DNA of 64,000 nt from Peptoniphilus raoultii (GCF_900099555.1 NZ_FMWM01000002.1:1423629-1487628), one strand, 5' to 3'. Positions 54,417 through 63,766 are shown, counted from the stretch's first letter. Notes: a model not told the origin generated them from the letters alone. A program made the numbers and translations.

Positions 54417-55484
54417 TTATTTTATTGATATATCTTCGTTTTCTCCTTCGGATATTCTTTTATTTGTAATCCTGTAAAGATTAAGTTCATTATCCTTTAA
54501 AAGACCAATAGTTAGGCCTTCTATTTCAATTTTTTCTATGGAGTAGCCTAGCCTCCTATAAAATTCTCCGCCCTTTCCTATTTCTCCTCCAATATCTGAC
54601 GGTCCTAAAACATAAACCGAGCCTGAAATTAGTTTTATCTTATTTACATTTGCGGCAATTATTTTTTTCTCAGTTTCTTCCAGCTTATAATTATATTTTG
54701 ACAGTATGCCAGAATGGAGAAGGTAAGTTATCTTTCCATTTACGGCAATGTCTGTTATGTTTGGAATCTTTGCCGTATAAAAGTTTTCTTTATCTATATA
54801 CCTATATAGATTTTCATTGGTGAGGGCCAAAAAGGAATTTCCTTCGGCTTTTATAAACATAACTACTTCATTATTTAATGTCTTTTGTTCATTGACTCCC
54901 TTTTTTGAAAGATTTAAAAGTGACTTATAACCATTGGCACTAATTTGCATTTCTCCAACAGCAAAATTATTTTTGTCAATTAGATTGTGGGCTAAAATTC
55001 TATTTCCTGTAGAATAAAGTTCTGAAAGGGAATTGTCATTTCCCAATACATAGAGGATTTCCTTATCCTTATCTTCTATATGAAAGACTGTATTGGAATT
55101 TTCATAGGATATATTTAAAATTTTTCCTGGAACTACAATTGTATTTAAAAGCTCTCCATATTCGGAATATTGATAAACTCTTTTTAGGTCTTCTTCATAT
55201 AAAAAGGCATAGTTATTTATAAAATAATTTTGGAGTTTGTCATCATCTCTTTCAATTTTCTTTAAAATGTTGCCTTCCTTGTCACAAAGGTAAAGGGTAT
55301 TGTTGCCCCACAAAAACACGGACTTATTCGTTATGTGAAAGTCTTCAATTGGGCTTTGGGTATTCATGCCCTTAATTCTTTCAATGGTCCTTGTCTTTGT
55401 AAAGTTTGACCTATTTCCAATTATATATATGAATAAAATCAATAAAAAAATAATCATTAAGAGATGATTTTTTTTAATTTTCAA
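54417..55484 (-). CDS. membrane-anchored beta-propeller-like protein of unknown function
   Basis: 355 residues. One N-terminal membrane helix (LLMIIFLLILFIYIIG, ~8-23), then repeated ~45-residue beta units such as NKSVFLWGNNTLYLCDKEGN, LKRVYQYSEYGELLNTIVVP and NSFLALTNENLYRYIDKENF that look like propeller blades (DUF5711-like). Most of the protein should lie outside the membrane. No enzyme motif. It follows tkt by 34 bases and precedes the DUF951 gene by 9. Confidence 0.75.
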   Translation of the reverse strand: MKIKKNHLLMIIFLLILFIYIIGNRSNFTKTRTIERIKGMNTQSPIEDFHITNKSVFLWGNNTLYLCDKEGNILKKIERDDDKLQNYFINNYAFLYEEDLKRVYQYSEYGELLNTIVVPGKILNISYENSNTVFHIEDKDKEILYVLGNDNSLSELYSTGNRILAHNLIDKNNFAVGEMQISANGYKSLLNLSKKGVNEQKTLNNEVVMFIKAEGNSFLALTNENLYRYIDKENFYTAKIPNITDIAVNGKITYLLHSGILSKYNYKLEETEKKIIAANVNKIKLISGSVYVLGPSDIGGEIGKGGEFYRRLGYSIEKIEIEGLTIGLLKDNELNLYRITNKRISEGENEDISIK

Positions 55485-55518
55485 AATTCGTCACTTCCTA
55501 TGGGGCTTTCCCCTATGC

Positions 55519-57465
55519 TTATAGTTCTTCTATTGCTTTTTTTATGTGGTCTGTGGTTATGTCAAAATATTTATAGACTTCGCTTCCCTTGCCTGAAACT
55601 CCAAAGGAATCTATGAAAATATTTTTCCCTTCAAAGCCTGTATATTTTTGCCAACCAAAGGATGATGAAGCTTCAACGCTAAGTCTTTTTGTAATTTTCT
55701 TTGGAAGGATTTCTTCCCTATAACTTGCGGCTTGGGCTTCAAAAAGTTCCATTGAAGGCATGGATACAAGTCTTACATTATCCATTTCCTTTACTGCCTC
55801 ATAGGCAAGATGAACTTCAGAGCCTGTAGCGATTACAATTTTTTCAAGTTCTCCCCTTTCCTTCTTTAAAACGTAGGCTCCCTTGCTGGCATCTCTTGAA
55901 GAATTTTCCATTTGTGGAAGGTTTTGTCTTGTTAAAATCAAGGCTACGGGAGTGTGTTTTGACTTCATGGCAATTTCCCAGCCCACTGCAGTTTCTCTGC
56001 CGTCGCAAGGTCTAAAGACAATAATATTTGGTATAGATCTTAGGGCTGCAAGATGTTCTATTGCTTGGTGGGTTGGTCCATCTTCTCCAACTCCAATTGA
56101 ATCGTGAGTAAAGATAAAAATATTTGGAATATTCATTAGGCAGGAAAGTCTTATTGATGGCTTCATATAGTCTGAAAAAACTAAAAAAGTTGCCCCATAA
56201 GTTCTTAAACCTCCATGGAGAAGTATTCCATTTGTTATTGCTCCCATGGCATTTTCTCTAACGCCAAAGGTTAAATTTCTTCCTTCCCTATTTGTTTTTG
56301 AAAAATATTCTTCCCCATCTAGGGATGATTTATTTGAAGGTGCTAGGTCAGCTGACCCTCCAAAAATATTTTTATATTTTTTGCCAATATGGTTTAAAAC
56401 TTTTCCTGAAGATCCTCTTGTTGCCATATCTTTATTGAAAGAATCATAGACCTTTTCATCAATAAAGGAGTCCTTAATCTTTCCTTCATAGTTATCCATA
56501 AAGTCTTTATAAAGATCTGGATATTTGTCCTCGTAGGCCTTTTCCTTTTCTTTTTCCTTATTATATTTTTCTTCTAAATCCTTAATTATTTCTTTAAAAG
56601 AATTTTTAACTTCATCTGCCACATAAAAATCTTCATCTTTCATGGCAAAAAATTCTCTAGTCTTTTTAATATTTTCCTCGCCCAAAGCTTCGCCATGACT
56701 TTTTTCTGACCCAGCTCTTGGGGATCCATAGCCGATTTTTGTATTAATTTTTATTAGAGATGGTTTATCTGATTTTTTTGCAAGCTCTATAGCCTTTCCA
56801 ATTTCTTCTAAAGAATTTCCGTCCTTAACTTCAAAGACCTTCCAATTTAAGGCTTCATATCTCTTTAAAACATCTTCAGTAAAGGCAAGCTCTGTTGAAC
56901 CTTCAATTGTAATATTATTAGAATCGTATAAAACTATTAATTTTTTTAAATTCAAAGTTCCTGCAAGGGAGGATGCTTCGTTGGAAATTCCCTCCATTAA
57001 ACAACCATCTCCAACAAGGGCATAGGTGTAGTGGTCTATTAATTTCAAATCCCTATTATAAATACTTGCAAGTTTTTCTTCTGCAAGTGCCATTCCAACA
57101 GCCATTGAAATTCCTTGCCCCAGAGGGCCTGTTGTTGCTTCAACCCCCTTTGTATGACCATATTCAGGATGGCCAGGAGTTTTTGAATCAATTTGCCTAA
57201 AATTCTTTAGGTCATCAAGAGTAAGTCCATAGTCAAATAAGTATAAAAGTGAATATAAAAGTGCTGATCCATGACCTGCAGACAAAATAAATCTGTCCCT
57301 GTTAAACCAAGCTGGATCCTTTGGATTATGTCTTAAAAAGTTTTTAAAAAGTTCATAGGTCATTGGTGCAGCCCCAAGTGGCAGACCTGGATGACCAGAA
57401 TTTGCCCTTTGAACTTGATCAATTGATAACATTCTTATAGTATTTACATTATTAATATCCTTCAT
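55519..57465 (-). CDS. tkt: transketolase
   Basis: 648 residues. TPP-binding [20 protein letters not shown] (GDG..N motif), N-terminal [16 protein letters not shown], pyrimidine-domain [14 protein letters not shown] and [15 protein letters not shown]. It moves two-carbon units in the non-oxidative pentose phosphate pathway. 18 bases after tagA. Confidence 0.97.
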   Translation of the reverse strand: MKDINNVNTIRMLSIDQVQRANSGHPGLPLGAAPMTYELFKNFLRHNPKDPAWFNRDRFILSAGHGSALLYSLLYLFDYGLTLDDLKNFRQIDSKTPGHPEYGHTKGVEATTGPLGQGISMAVGMALAEEKLASIYNRDLKLIDHYTYALVGDGCLMEGISNEASSLAGTLNLKKLIVLYDSNNITIEGSTELAFTEDVLKRYEALNWKVFEVKDGNSLEEIGKAIELAKKSDKPSLIKINTKIGYGSPRAGSEKSHGEALGEENIKKTREFFAMKDEDFYVADEVKNSFKEIIKDLEEKYNKEKEKEKAYEDKYPDLYKDFMDNYEGKIKDSFIDEKVYDSFNKDMATRGSSGKVLNHIGKKYKNIFGGSADLAPSNKSSLDGEEYFSKTNREGRNLTFGVRENAMGAITNGILLHGGLRTYGATFLVFSDYMKPSIRLSCLMNIPNIFIFTHDSIGVGEDGPTHQAIEHLAALRSIPNIIVFRPCDGRETAVGWEIAMKSKHTPVALILTRQNLPQMENSSRDASKGAYVLKKERGELEKIVIATGSEVHLAYEAVKEMDNVRLVSMPSMELFEAQAASYREEILPKKITKRLSVEASSSFGWQKYTGFEGKNIFIDSFGVSGKGSEVYKYFDITTDHIKKAIEEL

Positions 57466-57483
57466 TGTTTCTCCTTCCCTCTT

Positions 57484-58239
57484 TTATTTCACGCTGGATT
57501 TATCAAATAAAACTGCAAGCAAAAATTTTGGAATGGCTAGCTGTCTTTTAATTCTTTTGGGGTCAGTAATAAGCCTATAAAACCATTCTAAATTTAATTT
57601 TATAAAAATTTCCGGAGCTCTTTTGGTAGCACCTGCCAAAATATCTAAAACTCCTCCATTTCCAATAATAATTTTACCCTTTAGCCTATCATAATTTTTG
57701 TCTATCCATATTTCCTGTTTTGGGAAACCTAGACCCACAAAAATTATATGGGGATTTTTTTCATTTATTTGCCTAATTATTGCTTCCTCCTCAGGAGAAT
57801 TTATATCCCCCGTGTGAGCTCCTTTAAAATAACCATTGTGATAGCCACAAATAATTAGGTTTTCATATTCTCTTTTCACATTTTCAGCTGCCCTTTTGGC
57901 AATTCTCTCTTTTCCCCCTAAAAAGTATACTTTTAAAGCATCTTTATTGGCCATTTTTAAAAGCTCAATTGAGCTGTCAAAACCAGTTACTCTTTCTTTC
58001 AGAGGCTTTTTTCTCATTTTTGAGGCATAAATAAGACCAATTCCGTCAGCTAGAATTAAATCCCCCTTATTTATTAGGGCCTTTAGGCCTTCATCGTTTT
58101 TTGCCGCCATTACAATTTCCGTGTTGGGCGTATAAATTTTATTTAATTTTTCAGACTTTAAAAAAGAATTTAAAATTTTTTTATTTTCTTCAAAGTCAAT
58201 ATTACAAATATTTACTCCAAATATAGAAATAGTATTCAA
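57484..58239 (-). CDS. WecG/TagA/CpsF family glycosyltransferase
   Basis: 251 residues. TPNTEIVMAAKNDEGLKALI, LILADGIGLIYASKMRKKPL, ERVTGFDSSIELLK, VFLGGKE-type FLGGKERIAKRAAENVK and FVGLGFPKQEIWIDKN are family motifs (GT26). TagA adds ManNAc to lipid-linked GlcNAc in teichoic-acid or secondary-wall-polymer synthesis. A wall-polymer role fits the SLH proteins in this window, which need such polymers as anchors (inference). Confidence 0.92.
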   Translation of the reverse strand: MNTISIFGVNICNIDFEENKKILNSFLKSEKLNKIYTPNTEIVMAAKNDEGLKALINKGDLILADGIGLIYASKMRKKPLKERVTGFDSSIELLKMANKDALKVYFLGGKERIAKRAAENVKREYENLIICGYHNGYFKGAHTGDINSPEEEAIIRQINEKNPHIIFVGLGFPKQEIWIDKNYDRLKGKIIIGNGGVLDILAGATKRAPEIFIKLNLEWFYRLITDPKRIKRQLAIPKFLLAVLFDKSSVK

Positions 58240-58341
58240 AATATCCTATCCTTAATTAAATTTCTTTCTTGATTTTATCATAGTAGGCCCTTATTTTCCA
58301 TAAAAAAACCAAAGGATGTGTCTAAAATTTACAATTTAAAA

Positions 58342-58361
58342 GAGCCGTCCTAAGACAGCTC
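58342..58361 (-). terminator. terminator of mazF
   Basis: On the minus strand GAGCTGTC pairs with GACGGCTC (one wobble) around TTAG, followed by TTTT. Confidence 0.88.
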
Positions 58362-58379
58362 CAATATGTAAGTCCACAA

Positions 58380-58724
58380 CTATTTAATTCCCAAACTCAC
58401 TTTTATAGCCGCATCTATACTATCCATTACATCGTCACCGAATTTGCCTATTTTTTCTCTGAGCCTTTTTTTATCAATCGTCCTAATTTGCTCTAGTAAT
58501 ATAACTGAATTTTTTGGAAGCGGTACAGTTTTCGCTTTTACATTTACATGGGTGGGCAACTTAGCTTTATTTAATTGACTTGTGATAGCGGCTACAATTA
58601 AAGTTGGTGAATATTTGTTTCCAACATCGTTCTGGACAACCACAACAGGTCTAACGCCACCCTGTTCCGAACCAATAACCGGCGAAAGGTCTGCATAAAA
58701 AATATCTCCTCTTTTTATTATCAT
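58380..58724 (-). CDS. mazF: MazF/PemK-type endoribonuclease (EndoA-like)
   Basis: 114 residues, full length. [40 protein letters not shown] with catalytic Arg25, and [20 protein letters not shown] with Thr48 are the EndoA features; [15 protein letters not shown] follows. It cleaves single-stranded RNA, in Bacillus at U^ACAU. The MazE-type antitoxin gene that normally precedes it is missing from the 90 bases upstream. acpS-nnrD lies just upstream, as part of the usual acpS-nnr-alr-mazEF neighbourhood, with alr and mazE lost or elsewhere. Confidence 0.94.
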   Translation of the reverse strand: MIIKRGDIFYADLSPVIGSEQGGVRPVVVVQNDVGNKYSPTLIVAAITSQLNKAKLPTHVNVKAKTVPLPKNSVILLEQIRTIDKKRLREKIGKFGDDVMDSIDAAIKVSLGIK

Positions 58725-58814
58725 TATCTCACCTTTTAAGCCTCAGAAAAAACTTTCCCACTTAATTATAAGTTAGAAATTGGTCTTTGTCAAAAATTCA
58801 CTATTGCCTTGAAA

Positions 58815-59975
58815 TTAAGATTTTTCTAGGCATTTAAAGGTTTTGGGCAAAAATTCTATAATATTTCTTGCAATTAATGAATTTTCTCCATATTTTTCCT
58901 TGGCAAAGTCGCCAGCAAGGCCATGGACATAAACTCCAATTTTTGCAGCTTCATAGGGAGGGAGAATTTTTAATAGGGATGAAATAATTCCCGTTAAAAC
59001 ATCACCTGAACCTGCTGTTGCCATGCCAGCATTTCCTGAGTCGTTAATATATACCCTCTCACCATCTGTTACAATCGTATTATGACCCTTGAGGACTAAA
59101 ATAATTTTATTTTTTTTTGCATATGCCCTTGCCAAATCCTCTCTTGAATTTTCTATATCTCTTAAATCATATCCAGAAATTCTTGAAAATTCCAAGGCAT
59201 GTGGTGTTAGGACTGTAGAAAAATCGTCCCTATCCTTAAAAGGATTTTCAATTTCCCCTAAGTTTGTTAGACCGTCTGCATCTATTAAAAGGGGTTTTTT
59301 TACGGGTAGAACTTTTTTCAAAAGATCAATGGCTGATTCCTTTCTTCCCATACCTGGTCCTATTGCTAAAATATCAAGATTTTTTATAAAAGCTTCTAAA
59401 GCATCATTATTTTCAAAGGCTTTAGCTATTGGTTCTACAAATTTAATGGACATAACTTCAAAAATTTCTTTTGGCACAAGGGCATAAACAAGACCTGCCC
59501 CAGCCTTTAGGCTTGCATTTGCTGAAAGATAAATTGATCCTGTCATGCCAAGTGAGCCTCCAATAATTCCTATTTTTCCGTAGCTTCCCTTGTGAGAATT
59601 TTTATCTCTTTTTGAAATTGTATTTAAAAATTCTTCCCTAACTTTTGGCATAAATTCTCTTTTTTTTGCTATAGCTAGGGCATAGTCTTTTTCATGGCTT
59701 ATGGATAAGTCAAAAATCTCTCCTTTAAAAAATCCATAGGGCTTTTTTCCAAACCTTAAAATTTCTATCTCCTTTGGAGAAAAATTAAATTCAAAATCCA
59801 TGGTCTTTATTATGGCTTCCTTGGCTGCAAAAAGTCCTGCAATTCTTTCATAGGGATATTTTCTTTTGTTTATATATGCAATTTCCTCTTCTCCAAAAAT
59901 CTTTTCTAAAAAATTTGGGTGCTTCTTATAAATCTTTTCTATTCTTGAAATCTTAACAATATCAATACCTAACAT
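58815..59975 (-). CDS. fusion of holo-ACP synthase (AcpS) and ADP-dependent NAD(P)H-hydrate dehydratase (NnrD)
   Basis: 386 residues in one uninterrupted frame. Residues 1-~118 are a complete AcpS: LGIDIVKISRIEKIY with the metal Asp4/5, ERIAGLFAAKEAIIKT with the catalytic Glu, and SISHEKDYALAIA. Residues ~125-386 are NnrD: IGIIGGSLGMTGSIYLSANA, IGPGMGRKES, LLIDADGLTNLGEI, VLTPHALEFSRISG, LVLKGHNTIV and NAGMATAGSGDVLTG with the catalytic Asp. The NnrE epimerase domain usually fused to NnrD is absent. AcpS attaches phosphopantetheine to acyl carrier protein; NnrD repairs hydrated NAD(P)H. The genes are often adjacent in clostridia, so loss of the separating stop/NnrE is a likely origin. Confidence 0.92.
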   Translation of the reverse strand: MLGIDIVKISRIEKIYKKHPNFLEKIFGEEEIAYINKRKYPYERIAGLFAAKEAIIKTMDFEFNFSPKEIEILRFGKKPYGFFKGEIFDLSISHEKDYALAIAKKREFMPKVREEFLNTISKRDKNSHKGSYGKIGIIGGSLGMTGSIYLSANASLKAGAGLVYALVPKEIFEVMSIKFVEPIAKAFENNDALEAFIKNLDILAIGPGMGRKESAIDLLKKVLPVKKPLLIDADGLTNLGEIENPFKDRDDFSTVLTPHALEFSRISGYDLRDIENSREDLARAYAKKNKIILVLKGHNTIVTDGERVYINDSGNAGMATAGSGDVLTGIISSLLKILPPYEAAKIGVYVHGLAGDFAKEKYGENSLIARNIIEFLPKTFKCLEKS

Positions 59976-59989
59976 TTAACCACTTCCCA

Positions 59990-60018
59990 TTGACTTTAAA
60001 AATTTTTATTAGTATAAT
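59990..60018 (+). promoter_or_regulatory. promoter of tyrS
   Basis: TTGACT (59990-59995), 17-base spacer, TATAAT (60013-60018). Start near 60025 leaves a leader of only ~148 bases. Confidence 0.85.
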
Positions 60019-60024
60019 TTTAGT

Positions 60025-60160
60025 ATATCATATTAAAGACAATGAAGATATACAGTAAGCTTATGCTGAATTACAATATTGGAGTCGAATAATTTTTAAG
60101 GCCTTGTGCGAAGAAGGGTGGTACCACGATTGCGTCCCTTTAACGCCTGGGCCTTTTATT
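60025..60160 (+). promoter_or_regulatory. tyrosine T-box leader with apparently ultrashort Stem I
   Basis: The T-box core AAGGGTGGTACCACG (60114-60128) and its partner CGTCCCTT are unmistakable. Upstream, AGTA (60054-60057), a 3-bp AGC/GCT stem with loop TTAT (58-67), GAA (68-70) and TAC-A (72-75) make a specifier loop with Tyr codon UAC. GAC (60038-40) pairs with GTC (84-86), and AUGA/GGA fits the kink-turn. Nothing is left of the usual ~40-base distal Stem I. AAGGCC (60098-60103) can pair with GGCCTT (60150-60155) followed by TT, the only terminator-like platform. Uncharged tRNA-Tyr would raise tyrS expression. Confidence 0.88.
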
Positions 60161-60172
60161 GTGGAGGTAAAA

Positions 60173-61399
60173 ATGAAAAATGTATTTGACACGTTAGAAG
60201 AGAGAGGTTTTATTGATTCTGTAACTGATGAAGAAAATCTTAAAAAGATGCTTGAAGAAGAAAAGGTAAAATTTTATATTGGCTTTGATGCAACTGCTGA
60301 TTCATTAACACTTGGTCATTTTTTACAAATTAGGGTTATGCAGCATATGCAAAAGGCAGGCCACATTCCTGTTGCACTTTTAGGAGGCGGCACAACTTCC
60401 ATTGGCGACCCTTCAGGAAAAAATGATATGAGAAAATTAATGACAAGAGAAGTTATTGACCACAACGCTCAGTGCTTTAAAAATCAAATTTCAAATTTCA
60501 TAGACTTTTCTCAAAACAAGGGATTAATTTTAAACAATGCTGACTGGCTTTTAAATTTAAATTTTCTTGAATTTGTAAGAAATATTGGTGTTCATTTTTC
60601 TGTTAATAGGATGCTAACTTTTGACTGCTACAAAAATAGGATGGAAAAGGGACTAACTTTTTTTGAATTCTCCTATATGCTAATGCAGTCCTATGACTTC
60701 CTTTATCTTTATAGAAACCACCATGTTAAACTTGAACTTGGAGGTTCTGACCAATGGTCAAATATTATTGGTGGCTACGAACTTGTAAGAAAACTTGAAG
60801 AAGAAAAAGTATTCGGCATGACTTTTAAACTTTTAATAACTGCAAATGGCATTAAAATGGGCAAGACTGAAAAGGGAGCAATTTGGCTTTCAAAAGAAAA
60901 AACTTCTCCCTATGAAATGTTCCAATACCTTAGAAATACTGATGACAGAGATGTAATTAAATTTTTAAAACTTCTAACAATGCTTGACATGGACGAAATT
61001 GCTAAATATGAAAAATTAGAAGGTCAAGAATTAAATAAGGCCAAGGAAGTATTGGCTTACGAAGTTGTAAAAGATGTTCATGGCAAGGAAGAAGCAGATA
61101 AGGCACTAGAAACTTCAAGAAATCTTTTTGGTGGAAATATAAATGCAGAAAATATGCCCTCAAGTGAACTAAAAATTGATATAATAAAAGATGGCATAGG
61201 AATTTTAGATCTTATGAACATGGTAGACCTTATAAAGACAAATTCTGAAGGCAGAAGACTAATAAACCAAGGCGGAGTTTCTATAAATGACCAAAAAATT
61301 GAAGACCCTGCTTTAATTATTAGGAAAAAAGATTTTAAAGACGGAGAAATAATTATTAAAAAAGGTAAAAAAGTTTACCACAAAATTATTTTAAAATGA
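60173..61399 (+). CDS. tyrS: tyrosyl-tRNA synthetase
   Basis: 408 residues from MKNVFDTLEERGFIDSVTDE. Class I motifs: FYIGFDATADSLTLGHF (HIGH-like, 35-50), GGGTTSIGDPSGK, LELGGSDQWSNIIGGYELVR and GIKMGKTEKGAIWL (KMSKS-like). A C-terminal S4 domain (RRLINQGGVSINDQKIEDPA) binds tRNA-Tyr. The frame opens upstream at 60104 inside the T-box; GGAGG before ATG 60173 gives the true start. Confidence 0.97.
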   Translation: MKNVFDTLEERGFIDSVTDEENLKKMLEEEKVKFYIGFDATADSLTLGHFLQIRVMQHMQKAGHIPVALLGGGTTSIGDPSGKNDMRKLMTREVIDHNAQCFKNQISNFIDFSQNKGLILNNADWLLNLNFLEFVRNIGVHFSVNRMLTFDCYKNRMEKGLTFFEFSYMLMQSYDFLYLYRNHHVKLELGGSDQWSNIIGGYELVRKLEEEKVFGMTFKLLITANGIKMGKTEKGAIWLSKEKTSPYEMFQYLRNTDDRDVIKFLKLLTMLDMDEIAKYEKLEGQELNKAKEVLAYEVVKDVHGKEEADKALETSRNLFGGNINAENMPSSELKIDIIKDGIGILDLMNMVDLIKTNSEGRRLINQGGVSINDQKIEDPALIIRKKDFKDGEIIIKKGKKVYHKIILK

Positions 61400-61407
61400 G
61401 GTGCAAG

Positions 61408-62805
61408 ATGGAAAAAAGTTTAGTTTTCGATTATTTTAAAAAAATTTCACAAATCCCAAGAGGATCAGGAAATGAAAAAGGAATTTCTGATTATCTTGTA
61501 AAATTAGGAGAGGAAAAGGGTTATAAGGTAGTTCAAGATAAGGCCCTAAATATTGTTATGGATGTTCCAGCCTCTAAGGGCAAGGAAAATGACAAAAGAG
61601 TTATTTTGCAAGGTCATATGGATATGGTTTGCGAAAAACTTCAAGAATCTGACCATGACTTTTTAAAGGACCCAATAGAATTAATCCAAGATGGAGATAA
61701 ACTTCATGCAAACAAAACAACTCTAGGTGCAGATGACGGTGTTGGCCTTGCAAGTGCCCTTGCCCTTGCAGAAGAAACATCTCACGGCCCAATGACAATT
61801 ATTGTAACTGTTTCAGAAGAAACTGATATGCACGGAGCCAAGGAACTTGACCCAAAACATTTAGAAGGAGACTATTTAATTAATATTGACTCAGAAGATG
61901 AAGGAGTTTTAACTGTTTCATCAGCAGGAGGCAAACAATATCAAGGAATATTTGCTCCTGAATATGAAAATTTTGAAGGTACAATTTTAAAAATTGACTT
62001 TGGAGGATTTGAAGGAGGCCATTCTGGTGTTGAAATTTCCAAAAATAAGGGCAATATGATTAAAGTAATGGCAGATTTTGTAAAATTGTCTAAGGCAAGG
62101 CTTGTAGATTTTAACTGCGGCACAAAAGATAATGCCATTCCAAGAGAAGGTTTCTTGAAAATTGAACTTAAAGAAGATATCTTTGAAGAAATAAAAAAAG
62201 AAATAGAAGAAAAATATAAAGAAGTTGAAGGAAAACTTGAAATCAAGGCAAAAAAAGAAGACTACAAAGGAAAAATCAAAAATAAAAAATCAACAGAAGA
62301 TTTTGCAGATTTACTACTAGCCCTTCCAACAGGCGTTAAATCATATACAGACGAAAGTAAAAAATTCCTAGAATCTTCATCAAATCTTGCAATAGTTAGA
62401 AGGTTCACAGAAGATGAAGAAAAATATGAAATTAAAGATTCTATAAGATTTGCCAAGTCTTCATTATTAGAAGATTTTGAAAAGACCTTTACAGAAATTT
62501 CTAAGGGCTATCCAGTAGAAGTGAACTTTATTAATTATTATCCTGAATGGGAATATAAAAAAGAATCAGACTTTAGAGAACTTGTAAATAAAACTTATAA
62601 GGACCAATATGGAAAAGAAATGTCCCTTGAAATTACTCATGGAGGATTAGAATGTGGAGTATTTTATAAGAAAAATCCAAATCTTGATATAGTTTCCATA
62701 GGACCAACAATTACAGGAGCCCACACTCCAAAGGAAACATTATATATTGAATCAACAAAAAGAGTTTATAAGCACTTAAAAGCAATTATTGAAAATTTAA
62801 AATAA
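61408..62805 (+). CDS. pepD: aminoacyl-histidine dipeptidase, M20 family
   Basis: 465 residues from MEKSLVFDYFKKISQIPRGS. Zinc-site motifs: LQGHMDMVCEK (His, Asp), TLGADDGVGLASALAL (bridging Asp), VSEETDMHGAKEL (catalytic Glu pair), INIDSEDEG and THGGLECGVF/GAHTPKE near the C-terminus. PepD/PepV-type enzymes split Xaa-His and other dipeptides. GAGGTG before ATG 61408 sets the start, although a frame-compatible ATG overlaps the tyrS stop at 61396. Likely co-transcribed with tyrS. Confidence 0.94.
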   Translation: MEKSLVFDYFKKISQIPRGSGNEKGISDYLVKLGEEKGYKVVQDKALNIVMDVPASKGKENDKRVILQGHMDMVCEKLQESDHDFLKDPIELIQDGDKLHANKTTLGADDGVGLASALALAEETSHGPMTIIVTVSEETDMHGAKELDPKHLEGDYLINIDSEDEGVLTVSSAGGKQYQGIFAPEYENFEGTILKIDFGGFEGGHSGVEISKNKGNMIKVMADFVKLSKARLVDFNCGTKDNAIPREGFLKIELKEDIFEEIKKEIEEKYKEVEGKLEIKAKKEDYKGKIKNKKSTEDFADLLLALPTGVKSYTDESKKFLESSSNLAIVRRFTEDEEKYEIKDSIRFAKSSLLEDFEKTFTEISKGYPVEVNFINYYPEWEYKKESDFRELVNKTYKDQYGKEMSLEITHGGLECGVFYKKNPNLDIVSIGPTITGAHTPKETLYIESTKRVYKHLKAIIENLK

Positions 62806-62828
62806 AAGCTCTAATATCAAAAAAAATT

Positions 62829-62855
62829 GGCAAACCTGAATCATGTGGGCTTGCC
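62829..62855 (+). terminator. terminator of tyrS-pepD
   Basis: GGCAAACC pairs with GGGCTTGCC (small internal bulge) and is followed by T7. Confidence 0.88.
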
Positions 62856-62992
62856 TTTTTTTAATAAATTTTTAAGTAGAAATAATGAGCTAGACAAATT
62901 ATTTTCTATATTTTATTGTATTTATAGGATAACAAAATTTATAAATTATTTATAGATTAGAAGGGAGAATTACGGAAAGTAAAAAAATTGAA

Positions 62993-63445
62993 ATGAAAAA
63001 GAAAAAAACAATTGCTCTTGTTGCACACGATCACAAAAAGAAAGAACTAATAGAATGGGTTAAGTCCTATGAAAATAAACTAAAAAACCACAATTTAATT
63101 GGCACAGGGACAACAGCAACTCTTATAACAAATAACACATCACTTACTGTTGAAAAATTAGCATCAGGTCCTCTTGGCGGCGATCAGCAGTTAGGAGCCT
63201 TAATTTAAAAATCCAAAATAGATATATTAATATTTTTTTGGGATCCACTTGAAGCCCTTCCCCACGATCCAGATGTTAAGGCTCTGCTTAGAATTTCGAC
63301 CTTATATGATGTGGCAATGGCAACTTCAAAAATCACAGCTGATTATTTAATAACTTCATCGCTATTTGATGAAACATATAATGCATATGCACCAAATTCA
63401 GATGATAATGTAGAAAATATGATTTATGAAAATAAATTTGAATAA
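62993..63445 (+). pseudogene. mgsA: methylglyoxal synthase with an internal stop codon
   Basis: The frame from ATG 62993 to TAA 63445 is 151 codons including stop, the normal MgsA size, with one in-frame TAA at 63206-63208 (codon 72). Before it: IALVAHDHKKKELIEWVKSY, GTGTTATLI and SGPLGGDQQLGALI, the phosphate-binding and catalytic segments. After it: [20 protein letters not shown] and [15 protein letters not shown]. MgsA turns dihydroxyacetone phosphate into methylglyoxal. The frame is otherwise open, so the lesion is recent, a sequencing error, or suppressed. The NRAT motif near the end appears as TSKIT, suggesting further drift. Confidence 0.82.
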
Positions 63446-63689
63446 ATAATAACTTTTAATTTAAATAAATTTGTCCTTACCCTCATTTTTACTCTTATTA
63501 AAATATAAGGATTAGATAAAAAGAACATAGTAATACTTATGATGATAATAATCCTTACTCATTAGTATAATAAAAGCTAGATAAAAATAATAAAATCTAA
63601 AGTATTTTATGCGTCCTATACACACCAAAATCTCTTACACACGTTCTACACATAATTAAGAAGGACGGGACTCCCCCCTCATAAATCAT
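63446..63689. other. intergenic region, ~245 bases
   Basis: AT-rich, no ORF or clear RNA signal. It separates the mgsA remnant from the IS200-type fragment. Confidence 0.5.
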
Positions 63690-63766
63690 AACCACCCGTC
63701 AAACGGGTGGTTTGATCACGGGCTATAAGCCCGAGTGATACCAACCAGCGTCTCAAGGCGCTGGTT
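63690..63766. repeat. three consecutive hairpins at the IS200/IS605 end
   Basis: AACCACCCGT/ACGGGTGGTT (63690-63712), CGGGCT/AGCCCG (63719-63733) and AACCAGCG/CGCTGGTT (63743-63766) are perfect stems in a row. They overlap the transposase 3' end. Subterminal hairpins are what TnpA of this family recognises. Confidence 0.8.

Noticed and set aside
60104-60172. Upstream extension of tyrS through the T-box
   Set aside because: The extension translates the T-box core itself; GGAGG and the family N-terminus place the start at 60173.
63690-63766. Hairpins read as tandem terminators
   Set aside because: No T runs follow and they lie inside the TnpA coding end, so IS-end structures fit better.
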